Below are positions 11,434 to 23,076 of a stretch of DNA of 64,000 bases, one piece after another (positions within the stretch are counted from its first letter, which is position 1; each line of letters begins with the position of its first letter). Source of the stretch: Apoderus coryli (Eukaryota > Arthropoda > Insecta > Coleoptera > Attelabidae); NCBI GenBank assembly GCA_911728435.2, contig OU452202.1, forward strand, positions 11,573,135 through 11,637,134, read 5' to 3'. Made by a program: the position numbers and the translations under genes. The notes below the pieces were generated by a model. That model saw only the letters and a list, made by a program, of their open reading frames with translations, was not told the DNA's origin and did no database searches.

Positions 11434-11476
11434 GCCAGACATGTTTCGGAATCAACAACATTCCATCTTCAGTGGC
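11434..11476 (-). ncRNA. Hammerhead ribozyme motif (type I, minimal stem III)
   Basis: Minus-strand order: stem I GCCA, core CUGAAGA (the seventh core position is free in hammerheads, so A is tolerated), stem II GGAAU with AUUCC around a GUUGUUG loop, GAAAC, AUGUC with a GUC cleavage triplet, and stem I UGGC. The same self-complementary ACAUGU stem III segment as at 6971-7013 is present, and the sequence 3' of it ('ttttgtag', read on minus) is also related. Fold and family are clear; activity is inferred. Confidence 0.65.
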
Positions 11477-11479
11477 TAG

Positions 11480-12490
11480 TTACTTCAATGTTTCATTAAA
11501 TCAACTTTGATGAGAAAATTATACAGAACATGAATTATTGACTATAATAGTATCAAGAATACATTTTAAAGCATTTTATGATTAGGCTTAAACATTTAAA
11601 GAATCCATTTTGTGGCTATTGAAAAAATTTAAAAATTAAAAGATAGTTCTTATAATTATTATGGATTAACAAACTTTACCAAAGTAAAAATTTGATATGA
11701 AAATACGTACCGAAGATTTAAAATAAAGAAACTATGGAAGAAGAGAATTTTCGAGCAGATTATTATGGTAACTTCGAGGACAGTAATATAAGTATATGCA
11801 AAAAAAACTGTAAAAATTAAGATTGCTTAAATTTTGTAGGTTAATTAGTGATCCAGAGTTACATGTGAAACGTGGATATCGCACAATAAACTCTGTTTTC
11901 CTGTAACCTTTACATGCAGAATATTTCATTTATAATTTAACTGTCCCATAACATTCCTATTTCTACCTCCCCAAACAATTTTTAGGGGTCTAAAATTTAA
12001 AATTAAAGAGAAATAAAAGGGAATTATCTAGCTTAGGGCTATATGATTTTACTTAATCACGTTAAATAACACAATTTGTTTGACGCGAACAAGAGCAAAA
12101 GGGTGGTCTGCAATTCCCGGTATGTTTTGGGGTGTTTTTGTGTAGCCGCTAGCTATGGACGCAGATGGTGAATTCTGTGCATTTATTATATTACTCAGGT
12201 TAACATTAAATGGAGTCGATGAAAGCAATAAACGATTTTTTAATTCTATTTTTATGCAAACTTGCTTAAACTAAATGTACCTCATATTCAGATCAGTTTT
12301 TTATTATATAAATTGTAGAAATAATCTAATCAAACTTTGTGAACAAAAACCTTTTTTATAGTCGCATTATTATTTTACATAAAAGTATAGCGGACAAGTA
12401 TAGCAGTCAGTTTGGGAATTTGCTAATAGAAACAAAACACTTTATTTATGCCTCATATCTCATACCTAATGAGAATCTCTTAAGCATTAT
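11480..12490. other. AT-rich stretch, nothing recognised
   Basis: No coding motif, no repeat shared with the window and no RNA gene. The short frames at 11732-11929 and 12339-12545 look fortuitous. Confidence 0.45.
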
Positions 12491-12494
12491 TTTC

Positions 12495-13665
12495 TATGGA
12501 AAGTCTATTGAGGCAAGAAAGTTTCATCTGGCTGTTATGCTTTGAGAGTTGTATTGGGGGCTCTTGGACTGAAAGTTGCAAGAAATGTGTATTTTTCTTT
12601 AGTGGAAGCATGTCTTCGATATGGAATAGCTTTCTGGGGTACTTGTGGCCGAACTTTGTTTCAGAGTATATTTACACTGCAAAAGCGGGCTGGGCTGTTC
12701 GTTATATGTGTAAACCAGATTTTACTGTAAGCTGTAGAAAATTATTCAAAAAACACCGAATATTGACTCTCACATCACTTTTCATTTTGGAAACTGTATG
12801 TCTTATTCATAGAAATGTAAGAAATATTAACAGCTCAGCTCCACCTAGTCACCCTTATCCCACGAGACTAGTTCAGCGGGTGCACTTGCCTATACCGAGA
12901 TCTGCCCTATTGAAGAGAGCACTCCTTTATGACAGTCGCAGCATAGAACAAGAAATAACTATAAGAAGGGTCAGTAAACGCTGAAAACGGCATCGACTCG
13001 TCGTATTCCCAGCTACATTTCTGGCCCGCTACTATGTTATACTATATCCATATATACAATAAAATACTATACTATAACTATAGAAGCTGCGAATTGCTTT
13101 GAAGACATGAAAATGAGACGTACCGACAAGATGAGAACCAACTGTATAAACTGTCGTCGCAGAGTGTACAATCATTTACCGCTGTAAAAAATCCCAAGCA
13201 ATTTAGGGAGGCTGTTTAGCGCGTTCTTCTTGAGAGGGCCTATTACTCACTGGAAGACTACTTTGCTGATGCATGGTAGCGTTTGTTTTTGATTTTGTTG
13301 TATTGGTCCGCATTTGATTTGTTTGATCATGATTTTAGTAATGTATTATATTTTTCTGTTCTGCTACTTGCATTTTTATGGGGGTATCTTATGTTATGGT
13401 ATTGTTATTTACATATTTTACTTCGTGATTGTTTGGTGGATTTGTAATTTTGTTCTTTGCTTTTCCTACTAACATTGACAACATAATGTAGAGTGGCATT
13501 ACTGGTTTGCGTATGTTTTTGAATATTTTTGTTATATTGTATTTACAACGATTGATGTATATTAATCTTTTGTATTTGTATACGTCTTTATTATATATTA
13601 TTTTAAATATGACTTTGTCTACAAGAACTTTTGTAATTCTTTTATGACAATAAAGTTAAAGTTAT
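12495..13665 (+). pseudogene. Non-LTR retrotransposon 3' part (RT C-terminal domain and 3' UTR), broken
   Basis: Frames give RVVLGALGLKVARNVYFSL, LRYGIAFWGTCGRTLFQSI, LQKRA, then SCRKLFKKHRILTLTSLFIL and VYNHLPL, followed by YYSLEDYFADAW: the conserved C-terminal region of CR1/Jockey-group polyproteins. Frameshifts (near 12540 and 12700), in-frame stops near 13180-13220 and about 130 bp of foreign sequence at about 12985-13130 interrupt it. The 3' end is 'gacaataaagttaaag' with TTATTATTA, matching the AATAAA plus (TTA)n tails of the minus-strand copies elsewhere. The polymerase core is absent (5' truncation). Confidence 0.8.
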
Positions 13666-13761
13666 TATTACTGTATATGTTTTAAGATGAATAAATAAAT
13701 TAGACCAGTCAGTAAAGATGATAAGTGGAATTTATAAATGGATTTCTTTCTTTGGATGAAC

Positions 13762-13957
13762 TTCCAATTAAAACAGATTGTAGGTGAAATAATTGTTGTT
13801 ATTTCATGTCAGTTTACAACATTTCGGCAACGCACAATTGCTTTCTTCATGTACGATTTAGAATGTAGCTGAAGGAGGCAATTGTGCTTTGCCGAAACGT
13901 TGTAAGATGATATGAAATAACAAACATTATTTCACCGACAATTTGTTTTAATTGCAA
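13762..13957. repeat. Inverted repeat with hammerhead-like cores in both arms
   Basis: Arms 13762-13850 and 13871-13957 are reverse complements with scattered differences. The right arm on the plus strand reads CTGAAGG, then GGCAA..UUGCC as a stem II, then GAAACGUUGU (13869-13902); the left arm carries the decayed mirror copy on the minus strand (ATGAAGA..GAAATGTT). The layout is that of a hammerhead, but core position 9 is changed and no good stem I is evident, so it is probably inactive. Confidence 0.6.
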
Positions 13958-13959
13958 CC

Positions 13960-15458
13960 TCATCCCAAGAAAATATATAAATGGATTTTAGATTGTGAAA
14001 AACGGATTTAAGGGTTAATTTTGAAGTAGTATGAACCCTGTAACGATTGATATTACAATAATATATCTACGGCCAAACTTATATATATATTTTAATTCTA
14101 CCGCATAAAAAATATTCTATTCTCTTATACGCGCTTGGTCAACTCAATTCATATAATCTACCTCTAACCGTTATCGGAATATCGCCTTTCCCATGATAAA
14201 TTTCAGCTATTAAGGTTAGCTTCAGCTTCTTTTCAGTACACACCGTCTTAATAATTACATAATTAGTAAAGAAAATTAATCGAAAACGGTATAACGAGGT
14301 TATATAGCCGTCATTCTTTACTGACCAAGTGCGTGAAGGTCGTCGTGCCCGAAAATATTGATGCTGTGCAACATAGTCATACAACATACGGTGATGTTGT
14401 ATCTCCTTGTACATTTGATCTTTTTTTGTAAGAGATTTGGTCAATTTGTACGTATTTCCATTTCCATGCGCAAGCCAGAATACTGTGGGCATTCTACTAG
14501 GAAATGTTTACGGACATAGTGTTATAGATATTGCACATAGGTTGTGGAGATTTGCTTATTTGATATTGATGTGTTAAATTTCTTTGTCCGATTCTTAGTC
14601 CTGTTAGTATCACTTGTTCTTTACGTTTCCTTGTATCATGTATCTTTGTAAACCTATAAAAATGCCTATAATGTTGAAATTATTAAAAGTTAATATCATC
14701 AGCATCTTCTAGGGGGGCCTTCCGCTAAATTCACTTGGCCTAAATATATTTAAAATTTAACTAGAAAAGGTAGTAGGTATTGAATTTTATTTATAGTAAA
14801 AATATAGTTAATATGTAGAAATTAAGAAAGCATGTTTATATAGTTAATTAATTTGAAGTTAAGGAAAAATATATAATACATATTATTGTTGTGAACTTTA
14901 ACAAATTTTCATTGGCACTGATTAACTGGTATCTTACTTTATTCGTTTGTTTAGTTTTTCTAATTAATTTCCAGTCTGTAAATTAAAAAATAACAACTAA
15001 GCTCTTATACGTGAATATAGACAGAAGCAATTCCCTATGAAAAATAAACTAAACTAAAATCCTCAATCCAAACAAACACTTTTTGAACAAATTAAAAGCT
15101 TATCAGTCACCGTAAACATGGGAATTAATTGATTTTTGTCAAAAAGCTTTTCAATCAGAGCGTACTAAAAGATGTTAATCCACATATTTACAATTCGAAA
15201 AATCGTATATTTTCTCTATAATTCTAAACAGTGGATAATAATTAATTATAAAAGGAGAAAAGTAGGAGTTTTTTTGATTTACTTATACAAAAAATATATT
15301 ACTTATACATTACATTAGGTTAGTACCTAAGTACTTTCTTAATTATTAGTGGTAGTAACTGCGGCTTATTGCGGAATCGACACTTGATTGTTTATTATTT
15401 CTCCAAAAATATGGAAAAATATAATATAATTTATATATGATCGTATTTAAAATAAGAA
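13960..15458. other. AT-rich stretch with one unassigned 117-codon open frame
   Basis: The minus-strand frame 14492-14139 starts MPTVFWLAHGNGNTYKL and contains RARRPSRTWSVKNDGY. I recognise no family, see no promoter or splice context, and cannot tell it from chance. The rest holds nothing identifiable. Confidence 0.3.
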
Positions 15459-15459
15459 G

Positions 15460-15622
15460 TTGACAACAACTTGCGGTATAAACGGAAGTACTAGATTCTT
15501 GAAGACATTTTAGCCGAATTCGCCCCGCCGACTTAAGTACTACACACACCAGATTTTCAGAGTGTCCCACAGTGTATAGTTTCTCCATAATCCATCGAAA
15601 CCCTTCCCGGTGGGACACCCGG
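15460..15622. repeat. Solo arm related to the 7346-9045 foldback
   Basis: It shares 'cggtataaacggaagta' and 'gacattttag' with the right arm near 8905-8965, and ends GGGACACCCGG before TA, corresponding to the GGCCACCCTG end. Divergence is high. No inverted partner is nearby. Confidence 0.5.
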
Positions 15623-15624
15623 TA

Positions 15625-16788
15625 TAAAGAATGAAAATTCTATGTTACTGAAAAAAAAAAGGAAGAGTAAGAAAAACTAGTGATTTTGTTTGAGATTATA
15701 GAGTGTATTCAATAAAACATTACGACATAATTGAATGCAAATACTTTAACATTTCAGGATATCCGGAATATTATTGTATAAATAATATTCTCTATAATCT
15801 GTGGAATTAAATAAAACAATTTTACCAAATTGACGATGGGATTTATATATATGAATAAATCAATTGTAATTGCCCTTGGATGGAAGTAATTATAAAGCCA
15901 AATTCTTAAACGAGCTTGTTTAAAAACTCCAGATCTGAATAAAATATATAAGTATTTTCTCCTACAATCTAGAGATAGTATCATTTTTAATAATGGAAGC
16001 GAACACAATAGGAAAACATGTCAACGGCAATACACCGATCCCACCACCGACAACACAACGATTATTACTCCCAAATTTCACAGACTGATGATGAGATGAG
16101 AAGATGATAAATAGATGTATCTATGTAGAGGCTTTTTTATTAAAATTCTCATAAATTCTTTAAAACTGGAAACTGTCGGTATACCTAGTACAAATTAATA
16201 GCAAACCACATAAACCGTATCCAACGTTTCATCTATTTAATATAAACTTATTCAGGGCCTTATACCAAGTAGTTTAGTTAAAACAGTCATGATTACCATG
16301 ATGATTTACCAACTCATTCTAGAAACAAAACATGCAAACAAACACCAAATTCTTAAAACAATTAGGATAGATATCTATAAAATTTTTAGGTACCTATATT
16401 ATAATAGTTTGATTTTTTTTTAATAATAATTATCACATTGATGCGTTGGGATAAATTATATGCTACATATTATATAAAAACTTTTAAAATTGATTACAAT
16501 CGATCACTTTTGACGAAATGATTATTTGTTCCCTTTGTGAATTTTGTAATAAATTTTAAATTAAAACAAGACTTTTTCTCACAGGCTAAGCATTTCAAAA
16601 CTCATAAGCATTATTATAGGTATACAAAGAAATAAACGTTCTAACTGCTTAATAAACAAAACTGTGAGAAAAAATCTTGTTTGTATAAGAAGGGTTCAAG
16701 AAAGCCTTTCCAATAATCAGCTAAATAGATTTATCCATTAGAACGATCTTCGTACGGAATGTCTTGATCCTCAAACTTTAATTTTTGT
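15625..16788. other. AT-rich stretch, nothing firm
   Basis: No coding motif. A weak, decayed ribozyme-like string (CUGAAUA ... GAAACGUU on the minus strand) lies at about 16205-16257. The remainder is unassigned. Confidence 0.4.
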
Positions 16789-16790
16789 TA

Positions 16791-17620
16791 CTAGAAAATA
16801 AATATAGTAGGTACCCTACTATCGGTAAGTTTAAGGTTGTAATGTAGGGGCGTATGGGAATATAACATCTTTAATGACGAATATGCTCTCAGAATATTGA
16901 TGCTTACATGCCTCTTAAACCGCAATTCGAGTTTCAATTCCAAGCCAAGACTTGTTGTTGAAGTTGAGAACTTTAAACTTGAGTTATTTACTTTGATATT
17001 CAGTTGTAACTCCAACAGGCGCCTGTATTTACCAAAGTCAAGAACATCAGACTTAGACATATTGATCATGATACCGTGCTTTTGAGAGAGCTCTACAATT
17101 CTGGGAATATCCTCGTTAATGTCTTGATTAGCTAGATAATAGTCGTCATAATTAAAGCTTTAGTAAATTTGGCAGTCTTTAGACTGGACCCTATGTAGCA
17201 TGTGTAAGTTAAATAATAAAGGTGAAAGTGGAGTTCCACGTCAGTATTTCCTTTAAAGATTCTCCATTACTTGTTTGAACAAATTGAAACCTGTTTTGCA
17301 AATAGCTGTGAAATAATCTGATTGACTGTTCAGAAAACCCAACTAATTTCCAAACGGATAGAAGCGTCTCATGATTAATTGTGTCAACTGCCTTAGAATA
17401 AGCCATTAGAACGAGCACCGTGCAGGTAAAATACTGTATTGGTTTACTTGCGACAGAATCTGAAGACATAATTTTCTCTAAAATCTTTGAAAGTGCTGCG
17501 GAAGGACAGTAATCGGTCTAAGATCATTTATATAAGTTATGGTATTGTCTTGGGGAAAGGAATTATCTTTGAAACCTTCGATTCATCTGGAAATTGGCCT
17601 TCTAAAATGCAAGAATTCAA
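16791..17620 (-). pseudogene. Non-LTR retrotransposon RT fragment, heavily decayed
   Basis: On the minus strand, INDLRPITVLP (about 17560-17515) matches the RT motif usually read as YRPISVLP. It is followed by AYSKAVDTINHETLLSVW and LFHSYLQNRFQFVQ (17469-17209), the KAFDTINH and SYL..R.Q regions, and then by an MSKSDVLDFGKYRRL frame (17069-16791). The GVPQG and FADD motifs are destroyed. Multiple frameshifts; no endonuclease or 3' tail. APE-type non-LTR family is clear, clade uncertain. Confidence 0.75.
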
Positions 17621-17649
17621 TCAACAACATTCGTTGAATAAGTAGTATA

Positions 17650-18276
17650 GATTTTTTTAACTTAAGAAATTAACCACCAGTGTAGGTATAATTTCGCAAA
17701 AGAAAAGGGCACATTTTTATCTCCTAATGAAACATAAATTGATTTTCCTTAACTACCTACTATACTTTATACTAAAAAGTATGTTGAAAATTAGATTTTC
17801 TGCTTGAGAGTGCATTTTCATCCACGGCTCTAAATAAAAACGTGAGCTATTAGAGAACTTCGCCATTAGAGGCGATTATATTACGCCCAGTGTGCAATGG
17901 ATTGCCTTGTACATTTAGAATTTTTGTGTTGTTTGCAAAAGTAAAAGTAGCAGGTGGTAGTTGAAATGCTCGTTTACTTAGTTGCCTACAATTACAGAAA
18001 TATAACATCAGTGCGAATGGAAAAATATGATCTGTGATACATATAGCGGCATATGGAAAATGAGATTATTATTTCGGGATATAGGGAAAAAGTGGAAAAA
18101 GCGTTTTAGTTAATTGTTTTCCACTAACCCAACACTAAAAGCTCGAGCTTATTTAAAATGTATCTGCATACAATATACATATGTATAAATGGTGTAGAAT
18201 AAAATTTTAAATTATTGAAACGTTTTCGATCGACTTTAAGAAAATATTAAAATCCTTAAAATATAAAAATCTCAAT
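17650..18276. other. AT-rich spacer
   Basis: No motif, repeat or RNA gene recognised. Confidence 0.45.
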
Positions 18277-18279
18277 ATA

Positions 18280-19139
18280 CAGGATATCCCAAAAAACATT
18301 CCCTACCCTTTGGGGGTAAAATCTACGACCCAAAATAGGACGAAAATCACTTTTGTCAAAATTTTGAAAAATGTCTCCTTATGAAATTATGACCATTTTT
18401 ATTGGAATTAGACAAATCTTTCACTTGGAATTAATAATTTAAATTTGGTCGTTCTTGATAAAAACAGATTCATGCAAAGAGAAAATCTGCATCCTTATCA
18501 TATAAAGGCGATTCAAGAATTGCATCCTGGGGATACTTGAGTTGCGCTTATGATTTTGTAGATTTTTTTTTAAATTGCCTGGACGCAAATGAAGACATTT
18601 TTAAACAAGTACTGTAGAGTGATGAAGCCCATTTTAACCAGCAAGGAGTGTTCACTCAGCACAACTTGCATTGTTGGAATTACGTTTTCTCAACCAATGG
18701 ATCGATCGTGGAGGACCTAATTCTTGGCCTCATTGGTCCCCGGATCTCAACCCAATAGACTTTTGGTTTTGGGGTTATCTGAAAAATTCGGTTTACCATG
18801 TCCTACCCAACAGTGAAGGTTCGCATATATGGAGCTTTAGCACAAATTACAAACGAAGCAATAGGCCGTGTAGAAAACAATTATTGAATAAAATAGTGAG
18901 GATTTCAAACACTTGCCTTTGTAAATTGAAATGTTTTTGTTTTATTATGTGTTTAGTTAATAAATAATTTGATTTGAACATTTGATTTTATTTTCGAAAA
19001 TTACTTCATTTTAATATTCAAAATGGTCACAATTTCATAAGGAGACATTTTTCGGAATTTTGACATAAATGATTTTTGTCTTATTTTTGGTCATAGATTC
19101 TACCCTCAAATGGTGGGGAATGTTTTTTGGGACACCCTG
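18280..19139 (+). mobile_element. Internally deleted IS630/Tc1/mariner-type element
   Basis: It begins CAGGATATCCC after TA and ends GGGACACCCTG before TA. TIRs are at least about 80 bp with the inner block 'catttttattgg'/'atggtcacaatttc' related in inversion; both carry 'ttttgtcaaaattttgaaaaatgtctcc'-like sequence. Between the TIRs lies a transposase with its middle removed (see 18470-18900). The total of 860 bp is well short of an autonomous element. Confidence 0.85.
18470..18900 (+). pseudogene. IS630/mariner transposase remnant, middle deleted
   Basis: In order on the plus strand: LHPYHIKAIQELHPGDT (end of the DNA-binding region), SDEAHFNQQGVF (first catalytic Asp region, near 18620), then directly NQWIDRGGPNSWPHWSP and DLNPIDFWFWGYLKNSVY (third catalytic Asp region). 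The second Asp motif (usually QQDGAPPH) and the sequence around it are missing. A stop after GDT and frameshifts confirm it is dead. Such transposases cut and paste elements at TA. Confidence 0.85.
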
Positions 19140-19294
19140 TATATTATTTATCTACTCCTTTTTGATTTATATACTAGTTAGTTAGGATTAGTTAATAACT
19201 TTTTATGTTTTCCAAAAATAATATTTCAAAACATCAATCATTATGAGAAAACATTGTAATGAAATTAACCTCAACTAATTTTAGGAAAAAATAA

Positions 19295-19915
19295 ACTGTT
19301 GCCCTCGAGGCACGAATAGCTCTCCATATTTAAGTGTAAAAGTAATAATTTTATAACCTTTTTGAACCCTCTTTTAAACCTTTTGCCTACGCTCCATGTT
19401 AATCACCACCTATAAATATTCTGTAGTATTTTCGTGAAGTGGTTTTTGAGTTATCACGAATACAAATTTTTTCTGACCCTTTTATAGAATTTTCATGGAC
19501 GCCTATGGTACATTAATTTCTGTCGTGCATTTTTAACACCAATTTTCAATTAGTTAAATATAAAATTTTTTACATTTTAATTCTTTTTTTTATTTTACCC
19601 CCTTTTCTACTATTTACGAACGCCTATGTAAATAAAAATTTTATGCTGCATTTTTTATAGGTTATCTTAAATCAAAGCTATATATAATTAGCCAATTTTT
19701 CTGGTATATTTGGGAAACATTTTTTTTTCGTTTTTGACCCTTTTTTTAGGCTATTTTCGAACGCCTCTGTGAACCAATTCTTTTATGGAATATTTTTTAG
19801 CTTATGTTGTAAATTATTCCATATTTCGAATAAGTTTACGAAATATATATTTTTTATGTTTTGACCCCTTTTCCACTATTTACGAACGCCTATGAAAGTA
19901 ACTTATTTAATTTAA
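19295..19915 (-). mobile_element. Helentron-like element, 3' partial copy
   Basis: Reverse-complement copy of the 3' part of 7328-11054. From 19295 come 'ctgttgccctcgaggcac' (terminal hairpin) and 'gaatagctctccatat', then the 'gaaccctcttttaaacc' block and units with 'tttacgaacgcctatg'. The CTAG terminus is altered (TAAA follows the hairpin in element orientation), and the 5' half is missing beyond 19915. Confidence 0.8.
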
Positions 19916-19929
19916 AATCTCAAAAACAG

Positions 19930-20235
19930 TTTATGACTGCCTTTTAACCCTTTTTGCGACCACAGACAAACCAAGAATCTGTTGTTGTCATTGTAATAAT
20001 ATTTCTTTTATGTTTGTAAAAGTGTTCTGTATTTTTGGTTTCAAATAAACTGATTATGTGTAAAAGGATGTGTTTGGCGACATCTAGTTTTATCGTTGGT
20101 AGTACGCCGAGTGAACAACAGTTCCTATTTCGGCTGCCTGGGAGGTCTCTGACCCCATAAAGCAACTACCAACACATAGACGCGCCGATACTCCCTTAAG
20201 CGGGATCGCATATATTTGAAATGGGCTTGTTTAAC
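19930..20235 (-). repeat. Dispersed repeat related to the ribozyme-carrying insertion at 29.8 kb
   Basis: It shares with 29758-29935 the blocks 'ttggcgacatctag', 'gccgagtgaacaacagttc'-like, 'ccaacacatagacgcgcc' and 'cttaagcgggat'-like in the same order. The segment that would carry the hammerhead (beyond 20235) is not present. Element type is unclear. Confidence 0.55.
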
Positions 20236-22490
20236 AAAACTGATTATTATTTTTGTATTATTATTATTATTATATGGAAAAAATTCTAGTAACGCCATCT
20301 ATGTGTCATCCTATGGCTTTTTGAATGACCTAATAGTTATGTAAATTCAATGTCGGTATTTTAGGAAGCACAATATATTCAATATACATAAAATCACATG
20401 ACTCTGTGAATGAGGAAAATCCTTAAATAGTAATGTGAATGTGTAAATTCATGCCTCTAACATCACTCCTCACATATTCAAGCAAATAAAATGGAATTCA
20501 ATGTTTCTTTTGCCTGCTGCACGACTCCTATTATTGGAAAATCGGCATTTACTTGCATTTGAAAGAGGAATCACACCTTCAACATCAAGTGCTTCCACTA
20601 GTGCATTGGATGTTTCCCGTGGGAACTTAACAAATCCAAAGAAACAATTGAATCGAAATGAAGTTGAGATTGAGACGCTATATATGGAGTGTGTCTGTTT
20701 TCCTAACTAGAATAAGGGAAATTTCCGCAATGAATATCAATAAGATTTCCGCATTTCATCGGCGCAACCAACGGAATTTAAATTTACAACACGACTCTGT
20801 GAGCAGGTTTTTTTATTCAATAATTTATTGCCGTCATGGGAATTTATGAAATTTGAACGTTTTTAATATAAGCTCGTAGATCTGAATAGATATTGAGAGA
20901 TGTATGCATTAAATGCAGAATATTGCTTTTATTATTACGTTTTAATTAACGCTGGTACTGACTTGTAAAATTTCGAGTTAAATGTGAAAATATATAAAAC
21001 ATTTTTTTAATAAAAGTGTTTTGAAAAATATATTTAATGAAAATCAGTTTCATAATAAACCAACACAATACATCAAATAATAATATACACTAGTTTATTG
21101 AAAAGCATTGTTGAAACTGAGAGATGAGTATAGAATTTAGTTTTTTGATGATGAGAATTTTTGAATATATCCTGAAATAATAAATTGTAAATAAATAAAT
21201 GTGTTTAGGAAGCCTTTGCTTCGCAGAAAGAGCAATATTTTAATAATATGTTAAATAGCAAATTATAATTATTTGTAATGATAAATCAAACTTCGTCTTC
21301 TCCACCAATAAATCTCTTTATTTTGGTAAAATTGTGTCAACAAACTTATAAACCATACATGTTTCGAAACGCAATATTCTCATGATCAGTGGTTAACATT
21401 TTGGGAATTTGAATACAGAAGTTATTTTAGTTGGTATTGATTGATTGATTCTGGAAATAACATTTTTATAAGTATAAATCTAATACTGAATGTCGGACAA
21501 CTCACCATTTGTAGAAAAAAATTTTATTGTATATTTTGTATCAACTTATAACCTATTAATCATTGTGATAATTGTTAATTAAATGTAATATAACAAACTT
21601 ATATTTATTATAACGTTCAAACGTTTTGATTTTATTTTTGTGTTTGATTTCGTCATCTTATTTAAAATTTTAAATAACTGCGTCTTCATAACGGTAGAAT
21701 TGTACAAATGGCGATTATGCATTAGTTCTTGTAGATGAACGTTGTTTCATTAGATGACGTATTATTTGTTTTTGTTTACTTTAATTGTCATAATATATTT
21801 TTAAAATCATTTTCGAACCACATAATGTTAGATAGCAGTGCTTTTTATCAAATTGTTACCTCTGCCAAAAACCCTAAATAGCCAGGGCTCCTCCAATCTT
21901 TTGCTTGGAGGAATCTTCATATGAATTATCTATACTTCAATATGTGTCAGAAAATAATTTTGCAGATTGCTATTCTGCGTGTAATAAGATTTATGCAGTT
22001 CAGCCACTGTATATATAAGTATTTGGACTTATGAAGAACATTTCACTCATTATGGTATCCTTCGTTACGGAGAACATAATTATTAACATAAATCAGCTAA
22101 TGTGTGATAATAAGAAGAAAACAGAGGCTGCCAATAATTAATTTATGATCTTATAGTCGAATTCTTCAATATTATTAATTTTTAGAAATCACTTTTGGTT
22201 CGAGATATACCTCAAACAACATTCGCTGTCATTTTAGATTAACAATTTCGATAGAGGTTTTGAACCTGATTCAAAAGTGTAAGGTACAAGAATAAAAAAT
22301 GGGTTGTGTCGTCCCAAAACTTTCCCGACATGATATAATATAATCAAAAATATATGACCTGCGTAACGAAACAGATTCGAATCTATAACGTTCCGCATGC
22401 GAAGTGAACGCTGTATCAATGTGTTAATGTTCTCAATTACTGCATATATCTTATAAGACTCCAACTACGTAACAGGTGAAATTTTAAACG
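20236..22490. other. AT-rich stretch; one decayed ribozyme motif inside
   Basis: A short TTA microsatellite lies at about 20258-20277. The frame at 20501-20710 (MFLLPAARLLLL...) is the least AT-skewed but has no recognisable domain. Apart from the decayed hammerhead at 21351-21394, nothing is assignable. Confidence 0.4.
21351..21394 (-). ncRNA. Decayed hammerhead ribozyme motif
   Basis: Minus strand: stem I AACCA with UGGUU, core CUGAUCA (G8 replaced by C), a weak stem II, then GAAACAUGUA with a GUA triplet. Layout and the ACAUGU segment match the 6971 and 11434 copies, but the G8 change should abolish cleavage. Confidence 0.45.
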
Positions 22491-22494
22491 CAAT

Positions 22495-22830
22495 TTTCTC
22501 GAGAATTATGGGGGCTAATATCAAAAGTGACCCATCGCTCTAAAGCAAATAAAAAATGCTTTAAATGATGTATCACTCGACCTCTACTGGTATTTGAAAA
22601 TTTAGCGTCTTAAGCGATTTCAACCAAAAACTAATGGGTTCATCCTAGGACTGCCCCAAACTCATGTACCAAAATGTAGCTCAATTGGTTAAAGCGTTTG
22701 GGCGCTATTGTGAAATACATACAGACACACATACATATATACACACAGACAAACAGACTTCCATCTGGAAATGGTCCTAATCGTCTCAGGGAATTTCAAA
22801 ATGCTTATATCCGTCTTTATCTTATTTTTT
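22495..22830 (+). repeat. Dispersed repeat R (tail with CAGA-type microsatellite)
   Basis: It shares with 32390-32600 (plus) and 43200-43475 (minus) the blocks 'caattggttaaagcgtt', a run of 'acagacacaca'/'cagac', 'cttccatctggaaatgg' and 'atatccgtctttatc'. No coding content. Constant flanks around a tetranucleotide-type microsatellite are seen in short Helitron- or SINE-like families; I cannot assign it further. Confidence 0.75.
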
Positions 22831-23076
22831 TTTGAGTGCAACTTCAGGAAATTTTTCTTTTTGCTTTTACGTTACCAAAGATTAAGGTTCATTAATCTTT
22901 GACGTTACCTATTTATAACTGTAGTTTATTAAATAATACTGAAGTTTGCTCCAGTAGATGGTTTGTTCGCAGTAATGTGATGCAAGACGTATACAGCCCG
23001 GATGCTGAGCAGTCTCCTAATAACATACAAGCCGAGCTAAACCTTGAATCTTTTATGTGTATATATAGAATGTATA

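Noticed and set aside
16205..16257. CUGAAUA ... GAAACGUU on the minus strand
   Set aside because: G8 is changed, stem II is poor and stem I is absent; too weak to list as a ribozyme.
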